Positions 24,546-37,000 of a DNA stretch of 64,000 bases are shown in pieces; the stretch's first letter is position 1, and each line of letters starts with the position of its first letter. The translations under genes were made by a program, and so were the position numbers. The stretch is from Mytilisepta virgata. Lineage: Eukaryota > Mollusca > Bivalvia > Mytilida > Mytilidae. Under the pieces are notes generated by a model. That model was given only the letters and a program-made list of their open reading frames with translations, had not been told where the DNA came from and did no database searches. The stretch spans positions 43,478,150 to 43,542,149 of the forward strand of contig CM051514.1 in NCBI GenBank assembly GCA_028015205.1, written 5' to 3'.

Positions 24546-24790
24546 CGAGCTGCATGGTTAATAAAATCCTCATTATTTTTTATTCTTTAATTCTATTCAG
24601 AATTTTGAAAGAAACTTTTCAAATAAGAACAGAGATATGAAAAAGAGTGACGTTGGACAAAATGTCGTGGAGAACATATCCCATCTCGGAACAGAATTTA
24701 GCCAAAATTATACACCTAGATTTCTTCACACGACCTTCGATACTATGGAAAAACGCGATAGTCCTTTTCAGAAACTCATTTTGGAATCAC

Positions 24791-25123
24791 GATTCTGACT
24801 CTAAAAATATCATTTGAACTACAAGTTATTTCCCTTGCTGGGACGTAGTACTGGGTCGCTGCAATGAAGAGTAAAGGATTAACTGTTTTTAAAACTTGCT
24901 AATTTGCACGTAATGTTTGATTTATATAAATTTGGGAACTACTTACGATCTTTTTGGTTCTTACATACTTGTAATCAAACTTAAAAAGCTGGAAATATTT
25001 GTATATCAAAGTAATAAATAATTTCTATTTACTTCCTACTAGTTGCTCTGCACTGCAGCGAACCATTACTACGTCCCACCAAGGGAAATAACTTGCTTCA
25101 AATTATAATTTTAGAGTCAGAAT
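24791..25123. repeat. inverted repeat between GATATC blocks
   Basis: Left arm 24791-24863 (GATTCTGACTCTAAAAATAT ... GTCGCTGCA) and right arm 25054-25123 are diverged inverted copies with a 190-bp spacer. This looks like a foldback or MITE core between the arrays. Confidence 0.75.
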
Positions 25124-25124
25124 A

Positions 25125-25310
25125 TAAACTTATGAGATATCTGCTAACTTTTTCTTTATAAGATATCTTATAAAGAATATGAGATATGTAATAGATTATA
25201 TGAGATATCTTATAAAACTTATCAGATATCTCATATTTTTTATAATATGAGATATCTGATAATCTTTATAACATATCTGATAAAATTTATAAGATATCTT
25301 ATAAACTAAA
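25125..25310. repeat. GATATC palindromic AT array, block 2
   Basis: Units such as ATGAGATATCTTATAAAACT with variable spacing. Confidence 0.8.
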
Positions 25311-25429
25311 TTTGAAACAACAATGATCAGCCCCTTCCAACGAGATCAAACTAAGTCCAGATGTATATAAATGGCCGTCATGTGACTAACACAACTTTAT
25401 CCAGCGTTCATCTTCACTTAATAAAATAT

Positions 25430-25705
25430 CCCAGAAAATATATAAGATATCTCATGAATTATATCAGATATCTCGTATAATATATAAGATATCTTATATT
25501 TTTGTATGAGATATCTTATAACAAAAGTTTATAAGATATCTCATAAACTTTATAAGATATCGTATAATTTTTGTAATATATCTAATAAAGTTTATAAGAT
25601 ATCTTGTACAACTTATAAGATATCTCATTTATTTTATAAGATATCTTATAAAGACAAGTTTATAAGATATCTTATAAAGTTTAGAAGCTATCGCATAAAA
25701 AAATA
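25430..25705. repeat. GATATC palindromic AT array, block 3
   Basis: TTTATAAGATATCTCATAAA units. They keep short frames open (repeated IRYLI/YKISY peptides), which are not genes. Confidence 0.8.
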
Positions 25706-25874
25706 TAATATCTTGAATGTGTAATAAATATAAATACGGCGTGCCATATATTATCCCTGTTTAAACCTGTACAAAGTATTAGCCTGGCTTTTCTGTATTA
25801 GACCTAAATACATTTATACTAATTATTTAATAAAAGTTAATACACACCTAAGTACCAGAAATCTATGATTACAA

Positions 25875-26633
25875 AGTTCGCCTCGTTCCCCCAGTAATTT
25901 TGATGTGTGGCTGTGTAGCTTCCAGATGACTGTACATTGTCGGCTGTTTGATATCGTAGAAATTAACTCAGACGTAAAACTTAACCTAAGTCAATGAAGC
26001 GCGATAAGTAAGTCAGAATGGCATAATTTTGGTGGGAGGCTGTGTTACTCCAAGAAATACATCCTCTCACCAAGTAATATGATCGTAGGTCGCTTGGTAT
26101 CGGAGAACTGAACTTGGACGTAGAACTTAACCTAAGTCAATAAAGCGCGATAAGTAGGTCAGAGTGACCTACTTTTGGTGGGGGGCTGTGTTAATCCCCG
26201 GGATGCACCCTGACACCAAGTAATATGATTTTAAGTCACTTGGTATTTATTAAGAACTGAACTCGGACGTAAAACTTAACCTAAGTCAATGAGCGCAATA
26301 AGTAGGTCAGAGTGACCTATTTTTGGTGGGAGGCTGTGTTACTCCCCGAGATGCATCCTTACATCAAGTAATATGATTGTAGGTCAGTTTGTATGTTAAA
26401 ACTGATTTTTGACATAAAACTTAAAACCCAGTCAATCGTGTAATATATGCCATGTGACCTCCATCTTAAGTCACATGGTCAGTCTCTTCAACATGCACCG
26501 GCACACACAAATATATGACCCCATGTCAACTAGTAACTGAGAACTGGCTGTGGACGCGTACGCGGACACGGACGTGGACGTGGACGCCGGGGGTACTCCA
26601 TTAGTTCCCCTCAAATTCGTTGAGGCGAACTAA
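25875..26633 (+). mobile_element. pearl/Helentron-like element, family D copy 1
   Basis: 5' motif AGTTCGCCTC at 25875. About four monomers of about 145 bp (CTAAGTCAATGAAGCGCGAT, CAAGTAATATGATTGTAGGT). A GGACACGGACGTGGACGTGG tract. 3' hairpin 26601-26633: TTAGTTCCCCTCAA and TTGAGGCGAACTAA around ATTCG. The inner arm GAGGCGAACT is the complement of the 5' motif. Confidence 0.78.
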
Positions 26634-26639
26634 TTATAT

Positions 26640-26986
26640 GCGTTCACGGATTTCTATGCATCTAAACACACTACAACTGATTTTTTTTTTCGGAAATGGA
26701 ATATTATTACCGAAGAATATAATTTCCCCAAGATAATGCTCAAACATTAATGTCAAATATGTTTTGAATTTTGCGTTTTAAAATCTTGTTATAAAACTGT
26801 ATTATATTGAACTACCAAATTAAAATCAATTTTTAGTCTTCGTATTTAAGATGTATAAGATACATTAACCTTCTGCAGGGGCCTCTTATTAATATTTGTA
26901 TTTGTATGTGTTTGCCAATTTTTAACAGAGTAACCTCCGCAAATAATATTCAATAAGAAACCTCCAGTTCAAGTTACAAAAGTTAA

Positions 26987-27022
<36 letters not shown>

Positions 27023-29156
27023 GTAAATTTTGATCACGCTTAGATAGTTAAATGCTTTATACATGGTATATGCTATATTGTTTTCCTTTCGCCTTCTCTT
27101 TCTTCTCTTTCATGTTACATAAATTTCCCACTTGGTACCTCAAACTTATAAACTAACTGATCATTTTTTTAAGATATCAATATTTTTATTTGTACATGTG
27201 TATTTTTATGTTCATGATAAATTTATTAAGTATTTTAATCATTCGAGAACTTTTATATCTTTATTTTGGGAAGTTACATGAGTCAGTGATGAAAATATAA
27301 ATTTATATAGACGACGAACAGACGTTGATGAATGGTGATTGGCTACACAAAGGAAATGCCTCGAGGAAATATTTTTTCGTTGTAAAGTTAAACAGTATCA
27401 CCACAGCCTCAGTTTAAAATGTTAATTGATGTGTTTCTAACAAAATACGCATTTTGTGTAAGAAAAATAAGAAACGGAATACACAATTCACGAATATACA
27501 ATACGTATCTAAATATGTTAGCTAAATACGCAGATCAATAACTGATGGGTAAATAATAAGTAAGTATTACTTATAAACATTTAAATACCACATTTTTGAC
27601 ATATTTAGTTTGTCGTTCATATTTAAAGTTTATATATATTTGATATATTTACATTGACTGATGTCTTAAGAAACACGAGAGACAGGAACTTAAATAGCCT
27701 GGTTTTAAATTATTGCAGCATATATTGTGTACACCCATCTTTAGTTCTTGTTAAATAGTTTAGAACTAATATTGTATGCAGATTTGGTTTTGTTTTATTC
27801 GACCTGTTTTTCTTCAGTTTCAGTCAGAAGACTGAACTGCTTCTTTGTGTAGTTTTTCATTCATTCCTTGAAAACTTTGTTAAAATTTTACTTCTAAGTA
27901 AATGGTTACTGAACAATAAGCGTTTTACATAGCTCGGTCCAAACAAGAGTAGATCCTGAAATATTTTGTCGAAATCAATATAATTTTATTTTCTCAAAAA
28001 ATGTTCTCCTTCATGCATTCTTTCCACCACACTTTTTAGCCTGCCCTTTTATCATGAGAATTTTTAAAATTCCTTTATTTGCTCCCCCGGTTCCCGCTAA
28101 AAATCAAATCGTTATTCCTGTCCCAATAGATGACACTGAGAAAAATGTTGCGTGTGGTGCTGTTTAAATTAGAGAAAGGAATTGATATAATTGTGGATAT
28201 TGGAGTGATAATTTCAACACGGAGATTTGCTTTATGATCCTTTATATGGGTAAATTCTTATTATGAATTGAATCGGCTCTCTCAAGTTACCCATCATCAT
28301 CAATGCATTGCGATTTAGAGAATAGAAAAGTCTAACAATCTTTAACATTTTAACCTAGGACTAGATCTAGTATGTAATGTGTGTAATGACACATAAATGA
28401 TATTCAATATAGACTAGGTGTCTTCAATATAGGATATATATACTAGTATATATATATATGGGTCACTTGACACCTGAAGGCTAACTTATATCACCAGTTT
28501 GTATCATATAGATCAAATATATATTTTTTATCGTTGTGTCACTGAATTTATAATTAGGTTCCTTTTGGCAGATGTCATCTAAATCCAAAAAGATTTGTTA
28601 TTTGTATTTATTTGAAGTAATTTTAGGATTTGTAACAGACTCAAAGTAAACAGATGAACCGTATATATTTTGTTCACATTTAAAATATATATATTGAAAG
28701 AAATATTTAGAAAACGTTATTAAAATGTTTTTGTAAATAATTTTTTTGTAAATGTAATTATATATAGGGTATACATTCATCTTAGTCACACAATTGGTTT
28801 AATAAACATAGGCAAATAAATAAATTCTTCTTTGGTGTTTTTAATTCATTAAACATTTATGAAAGTAATGTTTTCAGAAAACCATGACCAAATATGAGAC
28901 TCAGGATACTGCACCATGATTTTTTCTTAAATGCACGTAGTCGTACCATTCAATTGATGTTATAAAAGATTTGCACAACCGTTTACTCTTTCAGTGTATT
29001 CAAACAAATTAACGTCATTATTTATAAAAATACTGTAGTATATTAACTCATAAAAGTGATGGCGTAAATAATACTTCTATTAATGATAGATATGACAGGA
29101 GATTTTGGGACAAATGTCAGTGCAACAACAACCGTGCAACTGAACTAAAAAATGTA

Positions 29157-29189
<33 letters not shown>

Positions 29190-29645
29190 AGATTGTAATG
29201 CAGTCTTCAACTAGGGCCATTTGTCCAATTTATATAACCAGCTCTCATGTTCATAAGAAATTCTACCGAAACTACAAAAAGTCTGAAATTTAGCTAAGGA
29301 CAGAACTATGGATGAACGAGATATTCCGTAGTTTCGAACATTTCCTGAATTTATATATTAATTTTAAATGAGTCATATTTTATGGACATTACTGAGCAAC
29401 ACACACAACACAGGTGGTGATGCACTGCCGGACTTTTAAAACTCTAAATGGAGTGTACCTCAATACACATATCCTTTCAGTGGTCATATATCAAATATTG
29501 TAATTTTATACGTGGAAATTGGCAAAGTGTAACAATATTCAAAACTTATTCATTCCAAACACAGACAGGGTATTTATTGAAAGTGTTTATTTTAGCATGA
29601 TGTCATACATGCTCCAGTGATATCACCCTTTTATTTTTTATTTTA
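26640..29645. other. intergenic, upstream of the TRIM-like gene
   Basis: No gene found. Holds (AAT)n at about 26989-27022, a TA-rich palindromic stretch at 28430-28465 and an A-run of about 28 at 29159-29188. Promoter elements for the RING gene cannot be assigned; a 5'-UTR exon may lie here. Confidence 0.5.
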
Positions 29646-29657
29646 GTGTACAGTAGT

Positions 29658-30980
29658 ATGGAGGACGATAAAATAGAACGTTTGAGGGAGAGAATCCTCC
29701 AATGTCCAATATGTATGGATGAGTATAATGACCCCCGCATTCTACCGTGTCATCATTCTGTTTGTTTTCAATGTCTTCAGGACTTTGTACGCCATTCTTC
29801 ATCTTCAGGAAGACTCTTCCGGTGTCCCCAGTGTAGGTCTGATATATGTGTTCCAAGAGGAGGTATTAAAGATTTCCCGCCAAATTTTTATGTGAATTGC
29901 ATCCAAGATGAACTTGGTTCTAAACCGTATTTCAGCACATGTAACGTGTGTGAACGTGATTGGCTAGTTTCTCAGTACAGATGTGTTGACTGTGATATAG
30001 ATATTTGTAAATTTTGTATTCATGAACATAAACTGTTCAAACATGATCCCAGCAGAACTGTTAATATCATGCGAATTGAAACTGGGAATATGGGAACAAA
30101 TATGTCCTCCCAGAAACAGTGCCCTATTCATGCAGAACATATTCTGAATATGTATTGTTGCACGTGCAATTGTGCCGTCTGCATCGACTGTATTCTTCAG
30201 AATCACAAGTCACATGATACATGTACTCTGGGTAAGAAACTTATTCAAATGAAAGAATTCTTACAATTGGAAATGGATTCATTGAATTCTTCTATTCGGT
30301 CAGTACGGAAGGTAGTTGAAGAACTAGACAAGATATCCGACGATTCCAAACAAAACACTACAGACTGTATAAAAGATGTACGAAAACAAGCACGAGAATT
30401 GACAAATGTAGTGGACCAAATGGCTGAACAAAAAGTAAAAGCCTTATCAATAATAGAACAAGAAAACTTGCTACCAATTGAAAACTACAAGAAACTTCTG
30501 AACAGCTTTTTGGATAAATCTCAGTCCGCTTGCCGCTTTTTGGAAGATCTGCAGGAAGATGATATGAGCCTTGAACTCTTGGAATGTTACGCACAATACA
30601 AGAAAAACGTTGATACTCTGCGGGAATCCATTCATAATAAGGATTTATATATAAAGCAGTTTGCATTTTCGCCTGGAAAACTTCGATCTTGGAAGGATAT
30701 AAATATTTTTCGCTTCGGCAATGTACATATTGAACGGAAAGGAAAGCATTTCTTACATGTGCCAAAGAAACAGAAAAGAACCCCACTTGGTCTGGTCAAA
30801 TCTGCTTTTAGTATACAGAACATTTTACTAGTGATTGTGCCAATATTTATATTAATAACAATCAGTAGAATATGTGCCATAATTTCAGACGAAACTGACA
30901 AATTTCCAGATGCAATTTGTGCTTTGTTTTTTATCCTTTATATTTCACTCGCTGCTGCTGTGTCGTATGTTAAAGGGTAA
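29658..30980 (+). CDS. TRIM-type RING/B-box E3 ligase with two C-terminal TM segments (intronless CDS)
   Basis: 440 residues. Likely an E3 ubiquitin ligase anchored in an internal membrane, by analogy with TRIM59 and TRIM13. RING C3HC4 at residues 16-59 (C16, C19, C31, H33, C36, C39, C56, C59); B-box 1 at about 95-135; B-box 2 at 155-186 (CPIH to HKSH); coiled coil about 198-330. There is no SPRY, NHL or filamin domain. Instead the C-terminus has two hydrophobic helices, about 388-409 (ILLVIVPIFILITI) and 418-437 (FPDAICALFFILYISLAAAV), divided by an acidic SDETDK loop. The ATG at 29658 has A at -3 and G at +4. It follows a pyrimidine-rich tract ending in ttttag at 29645, which looks like an acceptor, so a 5'-UTR intron is likely. 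Bivalves carry expanded TRIM sets, so no orthologue symbol is given. Confidence 0.92.
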   Translation: MEDDKIERLRERILQCPICMDEYNDPRILPCHHSVCFQCLQDFVRHSSSSGRLFRCPQCRSDICVPRGGIKDFPPNFYVNCIQDELGSKPYFSTCNVCERDWLVSQYRCVDCDIDICKFCIHEHKLFKHDPSRTVNIMRIETGNMGTNMSSQKQCPIHAEHILNMYCCTCNCAVCIDCILQNHKSHDTCTLGKKLIQMKEFLQLEMDSLNSSIRSVRKVVEELDKISDDSKQNTTDCIKDVRKQARELTNVVDQMAEQKVKALSIIEQENLLPIENYKKLLNSFLDKSQSACRFLEDLQEDDMSLELLECYAQYKKNVDTLRESIHNKDLYIKQFAFSPGKLRSWKDINIFRFGNVHIERKGKHFLHVPKKQKRTPLGLVKSAFSIQNILLVIVPIFILITISRICAIISDETDKFPDAICALFFILYISLAAAVSYVKG

Positions 30981-31278
30981 AATATGATTAACCCTTTAAA
31001 CTTTCGTGTCTTTCTGTTTGAGGTTCTCTAGAAAGGTTTTATTTCTTCAGCCATAGCATCTAAATATAGTCGCATCAATTATTCTGAGCATTTAAAAAAT
31101 TCGATCTGTTGTATGAAAGTACCTCGTAAACTTTACACTATATTAATTATACCGGTATTATCTAACAATTTGATAATATTTTGTTGTTTTGATTAAAGAA
31201 GCAGGAGAGGTTGAGCTTTAAGAGATCCTCATATTTCGTTAAGTGTTTGTAGTCAAGCCGCTTTGCATTTTTTGGGTC

Positions 31279-31284
31279 AATAAA
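31279..31284 (+). promoter_or_regulatory. candidate poly(A) signal of the TRIM-like gene
   Basis: AATAAA about 300 bases after the TAA stop of the plus-strand RING gene. It is the first canonical hexamer I see there. No cleavage site can be verified. Confidence 0.35.
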
Positions 31285-31539
31285 ATTTAATAATGGTGGT
31301 TTTCAATTTTTATTACGTTGAAATGTGCAAGACAGTTTCAATTTTTTATCAAACTGGAACAGAACGATAAGTCGCTAAAATGGTATAAAGTCAGTTTGAT
31401 ACCATTATTTTATAAATATTTAGAGCGAAGTTGGATCGAATACCGGTATCTAACCGTATTCCATCACTATTACGGACTCGTATATTGCTGATCTGTGTTG
31501 AACTTAAAAAGCTGATTGTAGTTGTAAAATATCATCGAT

Positions 31540-31885
31540 ATATCATCACAGGTTTTTGAGAAATAGACGATAAAATGCAAATATTTAATCAAAGTAAATT
31601 TACCATAAAGTACAGGTCATAGTGACTCAAATGTAGCAGAGATGCGTTGTAAAATAGAAGACGACTGTAGTTGTGAAATATTTTCAATTAGGTCAAAGTT
31701 ACCAACATGTTACTTTATCTGTTTTCATTGTTATAAGAGGATTTTAGTGGTATAGTATCATTGATATATCTCAATGAGAGGTGGACTTAAATGCAAAAAC
31801 TTAAGTAAGCTGGACAAATTTACATACGGACGGACAGCGGTAAACACATGGTAAATGTATACATGCCACTTCCACATTAAAAATC
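31540..31885 (+). repeat. family G repeat copy
   Basis: Monomer text AGTACAGGTCATAGTGACTC and GAAGACGACTGTAGTTGTGA, then CGGACGGACAGCGG and CATGCCACTTCCACATT. Two further copies occur at 53330-53595 and 56100-56415. Confidence 0.5.
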
Positions 31886-32314
31886 TTTACTTGGCCTTTT
31901 AGTGGGAACCTGACATATCCACAGTGACCAATGGAGCCTTAAACCAGTCCAACGAATGACTGATTGATTGTTTATTTAAATAAACCTAAATATAAACTTT
32001 CTCTGCATATATAGTGGGTTGAAAATTAAATAATCCATAAACTATGACAAAGCTAAGGGGTGATAGCTAAAATTTTACGTAAAAAGCCAAAAAAGTAATC
32101 TAAACCCTAAATGTTGTGTAGAGAACAGGCTATACATGCTATAGACATATATAATTAATGTTCTGAAGATAAACGATGTCTATTCTGCCAAATACTGATC
32201 AGAATTAAGAATCCATTAGTGGCTATGTTAGTTGTCTTACAAGAACACAGATTTTCTGTTCAGACCATCAGGTTTAAGCTCATTTCCTAGATGTGTACTC
32301 CTGTTGTTTGAATA
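31886..32314. other. no gene seen
   Basis: Intergenic spacer between a family G repeat and a SINE. Confidence 0.5.
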
Positions 32315-32592
32315 AATGGTTGCTTGCTTGCTTGCTTAGTTGGGGTTTAACGCCGTTTTCAGCACATTTGGCTATTTCGCGGCGGCCAGTTGTTATTGGT
32401 GGAGGAAGCCGGAGTACCCGGAGAGAACCACCGACATTCGGTAGGAAAATTGGCAATCCTTGTCAATTAAGATCTGAGTCGAACACACCCCGCCACAGGT
32501 GAGATTCGAACTCACAACCCCAGCGTTGACAGGCTAGTGATCATTGGTAGTAATGACGAACTACCTAGACCACTCGGCCACCGAGGCCCCAA
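32315..32592 (-). mobile_element. tRNA-derived SINE, copy 2
   Basis: Reverse-orientation copy of the same SINE. Head CCTCGGTGGCCGAGTGG at the right, body nearly intact, (GCTT)n tail at 32317-32337. Confidence 0.85.
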
Positions 32593-32766
32593 TATATGGT
32601 TGCAGATATTCAGTCAATGGTACATATATACTAAAGAGCTTAGGGAAGAAATATAGATACTTTATACATTATTTAGGTGTATCACTGAGTACCGGTATAA
32701 TACAGAATTTGTAACATGGAAAGTGTATACGTTATCATGGGGAAATAACTTGGAAATCATTAATAT

Positions 32767-32804
32767 TATCAAGGACGTATATTGTTAGTTATACGTCCTT
32801 GATA
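32767..32804. repeat. 15-bp perfect hairpin
   Basis: TATCAAGGACGTATA and its exact inverse around an 8-nt loop TTGTTAGT. It may be the end of a further hairpin-ended repeat (text 32805-32950). Confidence 0.75.
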
Positions 32805-33394
32805 TAATAAATTCTTTAATAACAATTTTGATGTCCAAGATGTGCACATTTCGTCTATTCATGACTCATCAGTTGTATTCAAGGCCTAAAATATTGAAAA
32901 TTGAACAGTGTTAAAAATGGCCCATAAAACATACAGTTTCAAACTGTAATTGACCTGGTTCAAATATTTTCCAAATTATGAAGGTACATAGCTCATAATT
33001 AACATACATGTATGTTAAATGAAATTTCAATTTCATTTTTTTTTCTTTTTATTTATGCGGGAGGGGAAGGGTTTGTGTGTCCCACTTTGTTTCCAAATAT
33101 TTGGTAAAGACTTTTTCAAATTATTTTAAGGAAACCATTTTATGGTGATAAAGAAAAGAAATATTATGAAAAACAAATATTATAAATGTATATGGTAACA
33201 TGGAAAAATTAGACCCATTTCACAACCTTTGTCTCAAAAATCTTAATTTATGCAGTTATTGAACAGTAAAACTTCATCCATAAAATATGAAATATAATAA
33301 ACATTTATGATACCAGCCTTTAATTACCGGTAGCACAAAAAACTGATAAACACCACCTGAAGAATTCAGACTTAGACAACAAGTTCTATTGAAA

Positions 33395-33480
33395 CAATCC
33401 ATTGATTGATTGATTGTTGCTTAAGTCCAGGGGCAAATATGTCATCGTTCTTCAGGACGAGAACCAGTTCAATTTATCAA
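33395..33480 (-). repeat. diverged fragment of the second SINE family
   Basis: (ATTG)n followed by TTGCTTAAGTCCAGGGGCAA and TTCAGGACGAGAACCAG resembles the left end of the copies at 3200 and 42190. The 108-codon frame that begins here is unconvincing. Confidence 0.35.
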
Positions 33481-33934
33481 ACAATTCAAATAGGGGTGAG
33501 ATGAGACACAAATGGGAATCGATTCTGACTGCCACTATAAAAGGAGGATGTTGGGAAGGGTCGGATAATTTAGCCTTCTGTAGAGGCCATCAGCCTATTC
33601 TATTTCGAAAACTACAGAAGGGGTCTTTAGCATGCAGGGGGCGTGGCATTCTCCAAACACGTTACCCACTATGGTCCGCATTTGATACAATCCATATGAA
33701 TAACAAAGCTTTGAAAGGTACATCGACAAAATTCAAATAAAAGACTCACAACTTATAAACTGTTTTTTAGTTCATTTTTTAAATCATCGAATGAACACAA
33801 GATCAATATTATCATAACACACAACCAATGTCTATAAATTAAAATATCTTTAATAGAACAGCCTTAATTTTTACACGCTCTTAGATACATTCTTAAAACA
33901 AATCTAATAAATTTATATGAAAAATATGTAAAAT

Positions 33935-34003
33935 TCAATGCTCAAGCCACATTATTCCAAGTTCCCGCATTTTCTTCAACTTTATTTGATTGTCTTCACG
34001 TTC
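33935..34003 (-). CDS. TMC exon 14 (C-terminus)
   Basis: 69 nt after tttaatag. Codes EREDNQIKLKKMRELG, then IMWLEH and TGA. It is charged and probably helical. Confidence 0.8.
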   Translation of the reverse strand, partial: EREDNQIKLKKMRELGIMWLEH

Positions 34004-37000
34004 CTATTAAACAAAAAAAATTTACACATAAAAATACTGAACCTTCCCTTTTTACAGTATCTTAAAAAAATTGTATCTTGATGGTTATAACTGGTTTCAA
34101 AGAAGCCTGTTTTCACATTGATAGATTTATATTGTACACACCTATGTTTCAGATTAAAATTTAAAACAGGGATAACATAGATATGGATATTTCAAATGAA
34201 AAAAATTGATGTAGATTTTTTTTTCTTGCCAAAGTGTCACCCAAAATGCACTAAAAGTAACATGTTTAACTGGATGGAATTGATATTTTCCAGTCAATAA
34301 TAACATTCAAATACCCTATTTATTAACTGGCTATCTACATGTATGTCCACTACATTGGTATTTTTGTGTGACAACATAATTGAGGTCATTTATACATGCA
34401 CATACACAAAAAATGTTACAAACTTGACATGTATTGTATGGAATACTGTATCCATTCTGTATTTGTGGTTACTTTTGTTAAAATTTTGACAGCCTTGTAT
34501 CCATATTACATAGGGCATATGTTCTGGTGGGAGCTGTTGATATGTGTTGAAGACCACACTTCGACTAATATATGTAATTATTCTCTCTCCGTGTTCCAAT
34601 GCCTTGGGATATTGTCTCACTGAGGCTTGCCACAATTCATTATATTTTTATACTGCCAAGAAACAAAATAAACTACTGTGGTCTTTTATTAACTATAACC
34701 TTTAAAACATTCTTTAAAATATTAGTAAAAAGTGTTACTCTACTATTTGATTCCTTAAGTCATAATTTATTGACTTTTCCAATGCCAAAATGCATCAAAA
34801 TTTTAAAGGAAAGAGGATATTTTTTTTTGTATACAGTTAATTGAATATAACATCAACACAAACAAATGTGACATTGTTGAATATGGGCAAAATAAGTTTC
34901 CATAGTTAACATTGCTGACTTTTAGAACATATGTAACAAATTATTTGAAATGTACAGAAATGTAGTAGAGAAGCCGAGTTTTTCATAAAGAAATCAGATC
35001 TTTCCATGTCATTCCATTAATTTCTACCAATTTACTTTGTGTAACTCTGTTGAAAATCAGATAATTTTCCACACTTGCTGTTTAATTGTATTTTTAGCCC
35101 AGTCATTCAATTACCTGATTAAATTCTACTTGTAGAAGAAGCCTGTGCTGTTTTTCAGCTGCTAACAGTTTTCTTTGGTAACTCAATAATGACCTAAAAA
35201 GAAAAAAAAAATCAATGGTCAAAATGGCTCATTTCCATAATATTTATATAATTTTTCATGAGATTACCAAGTCATCACATAGATTCTACAACGATGATCA
35301 GTTGATTATGAAGTTTATCAACTCAGATAATTAAATTTTCATTTTTAAACTTGGCCAAGCAGTTAAAAAAAATGAAAATTAAGTATTGAGATATCGAGAT
35401 GGATAAATTTCATATTTAACCCATCAAGAGTTTTAGAATCTTTTTGTCTAATGACAACGTAAAACTCCAAGAGATCTTCCAAACTTTTTCGAACTTTTTT
35501 GGCAGGAAATTTCACGAACTGTATTTATCCAACGTGGGGTGATATTGGAATTTATCAAAAGGTCAAGAGATGTATAAATGTGCACAGAATTAGAGAATGC
35601 AATATATGACTGTCAATGTAAGATGGATCTGAATAATTATATAAATTTTATAGTAATTAAAAACTAACACAGTTCAAACTTAGCAAAATTATTAAAAACA
35701 AGAGGCTCACCAGAGCCTGTATCGCTCACCTGGAGTCTGGTTTTCATTGGACAATTAATCAACTATTTGACCAAGTTTGTTGCAATTGGTTCAATTGTCC
35801 AGGGAAAATTTGTTTAAGATTTATTTTTCATAAGGTTTAATGTTAAAATATGTTCCCTGATGGTGGTAGTAGTGGCAGGAAGTTGATAAAATTGACCAGG
35901 AATAAGGGTGAACCTTAAATAAATGTAACAGAACCCGACCTCAAATTACACAAACCAATAACTCCTAAATAGAATTTGGGAATCCCTTCAAAATTTCAGG
36001 GTATGTAGATCTCAACATGGCAAACATTTTTCAATTTACATTTCACTTCTATCTCAAATAGTTTTGGAGATAAATGCAAAAATGTTAAAAATTTGAAAAT
36101 TTGACAAGAAAAGGGCAATAACTCCTAAATGGGTTTTGAGATTTCCTTTAAAATTTCAGGGTATGTAGATCTCAACATGGCAAACATTTTTCAAATTTAC
36201 ATTTCACTTCTATCTCAAATAGTTTTGGAGATAAATGACAAAAAATGTTAAATTTTGAAAATTTGACGAAAAAAGGGCAATAACTCCTAAACGGGTTGTG
36301 GAATTTCCTTCAAAATTTCAGGGTAAGTAGATCTCGTCATGCTGAACAATTTTACCCAGCCAGATTTTCGATATCTGTAACGGTTTTTAAGTTATAAGCC
36401 AAAAACAACACATCTACCCCTATATTCTATTTTTAGCTACGACAGCCATGTTTTATGTCAGATCAAAATAAATTGAGGATCGTTTGTAGAGGACATGTCA
36501 TAGTTCATTCCTATTAAGTTTCAAACCAATCGGCCCAGCGGTTTCAGAGGAGAATATTTTTGAATGTTAAAATTTTGAAAATTTGACGAAAAAAGGGCAA
36601 TAACTCCTAAATGGGTTTTGGAATTTCCTTCAAAATTTCAGGATAGGTAGATCTCGTCATGCTGATCAATTTTACCCCATGTCAGATTTTCGATATCTGT
36701 AACGGTTTTAGAGTTATTAGCAAAAAACAGCAATTTACCCCTATGTTCTATTTTTAGCAACAGTGGCCATATTTTTCATCGGATCAATATAAATTGAGGA
36801 TCGTTTGTAGAGGACATGTCATAGTTCATTCCTATTAAGTTTCAAACCAATCAGCCCAGCGGTTTCAGAGGAGAAGATTTTTTAATGTTAAAATTTTGAA
36901 AATTTGATGAAAAAAGGGCAATAACTCCTAAATGGGTTTTGGAAATTCCTTCAAAATTTCAGGGTAGGTAGATCTCGTCATGCTGATCAATTTTACCCCA

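Noticed and set aside
29638..30901. Minus-strand frames of 72-142 codons opposite the RING gene
   Set aside because: Shadows of the plus-strand CDS, which has clear zinc-ligand spacing.
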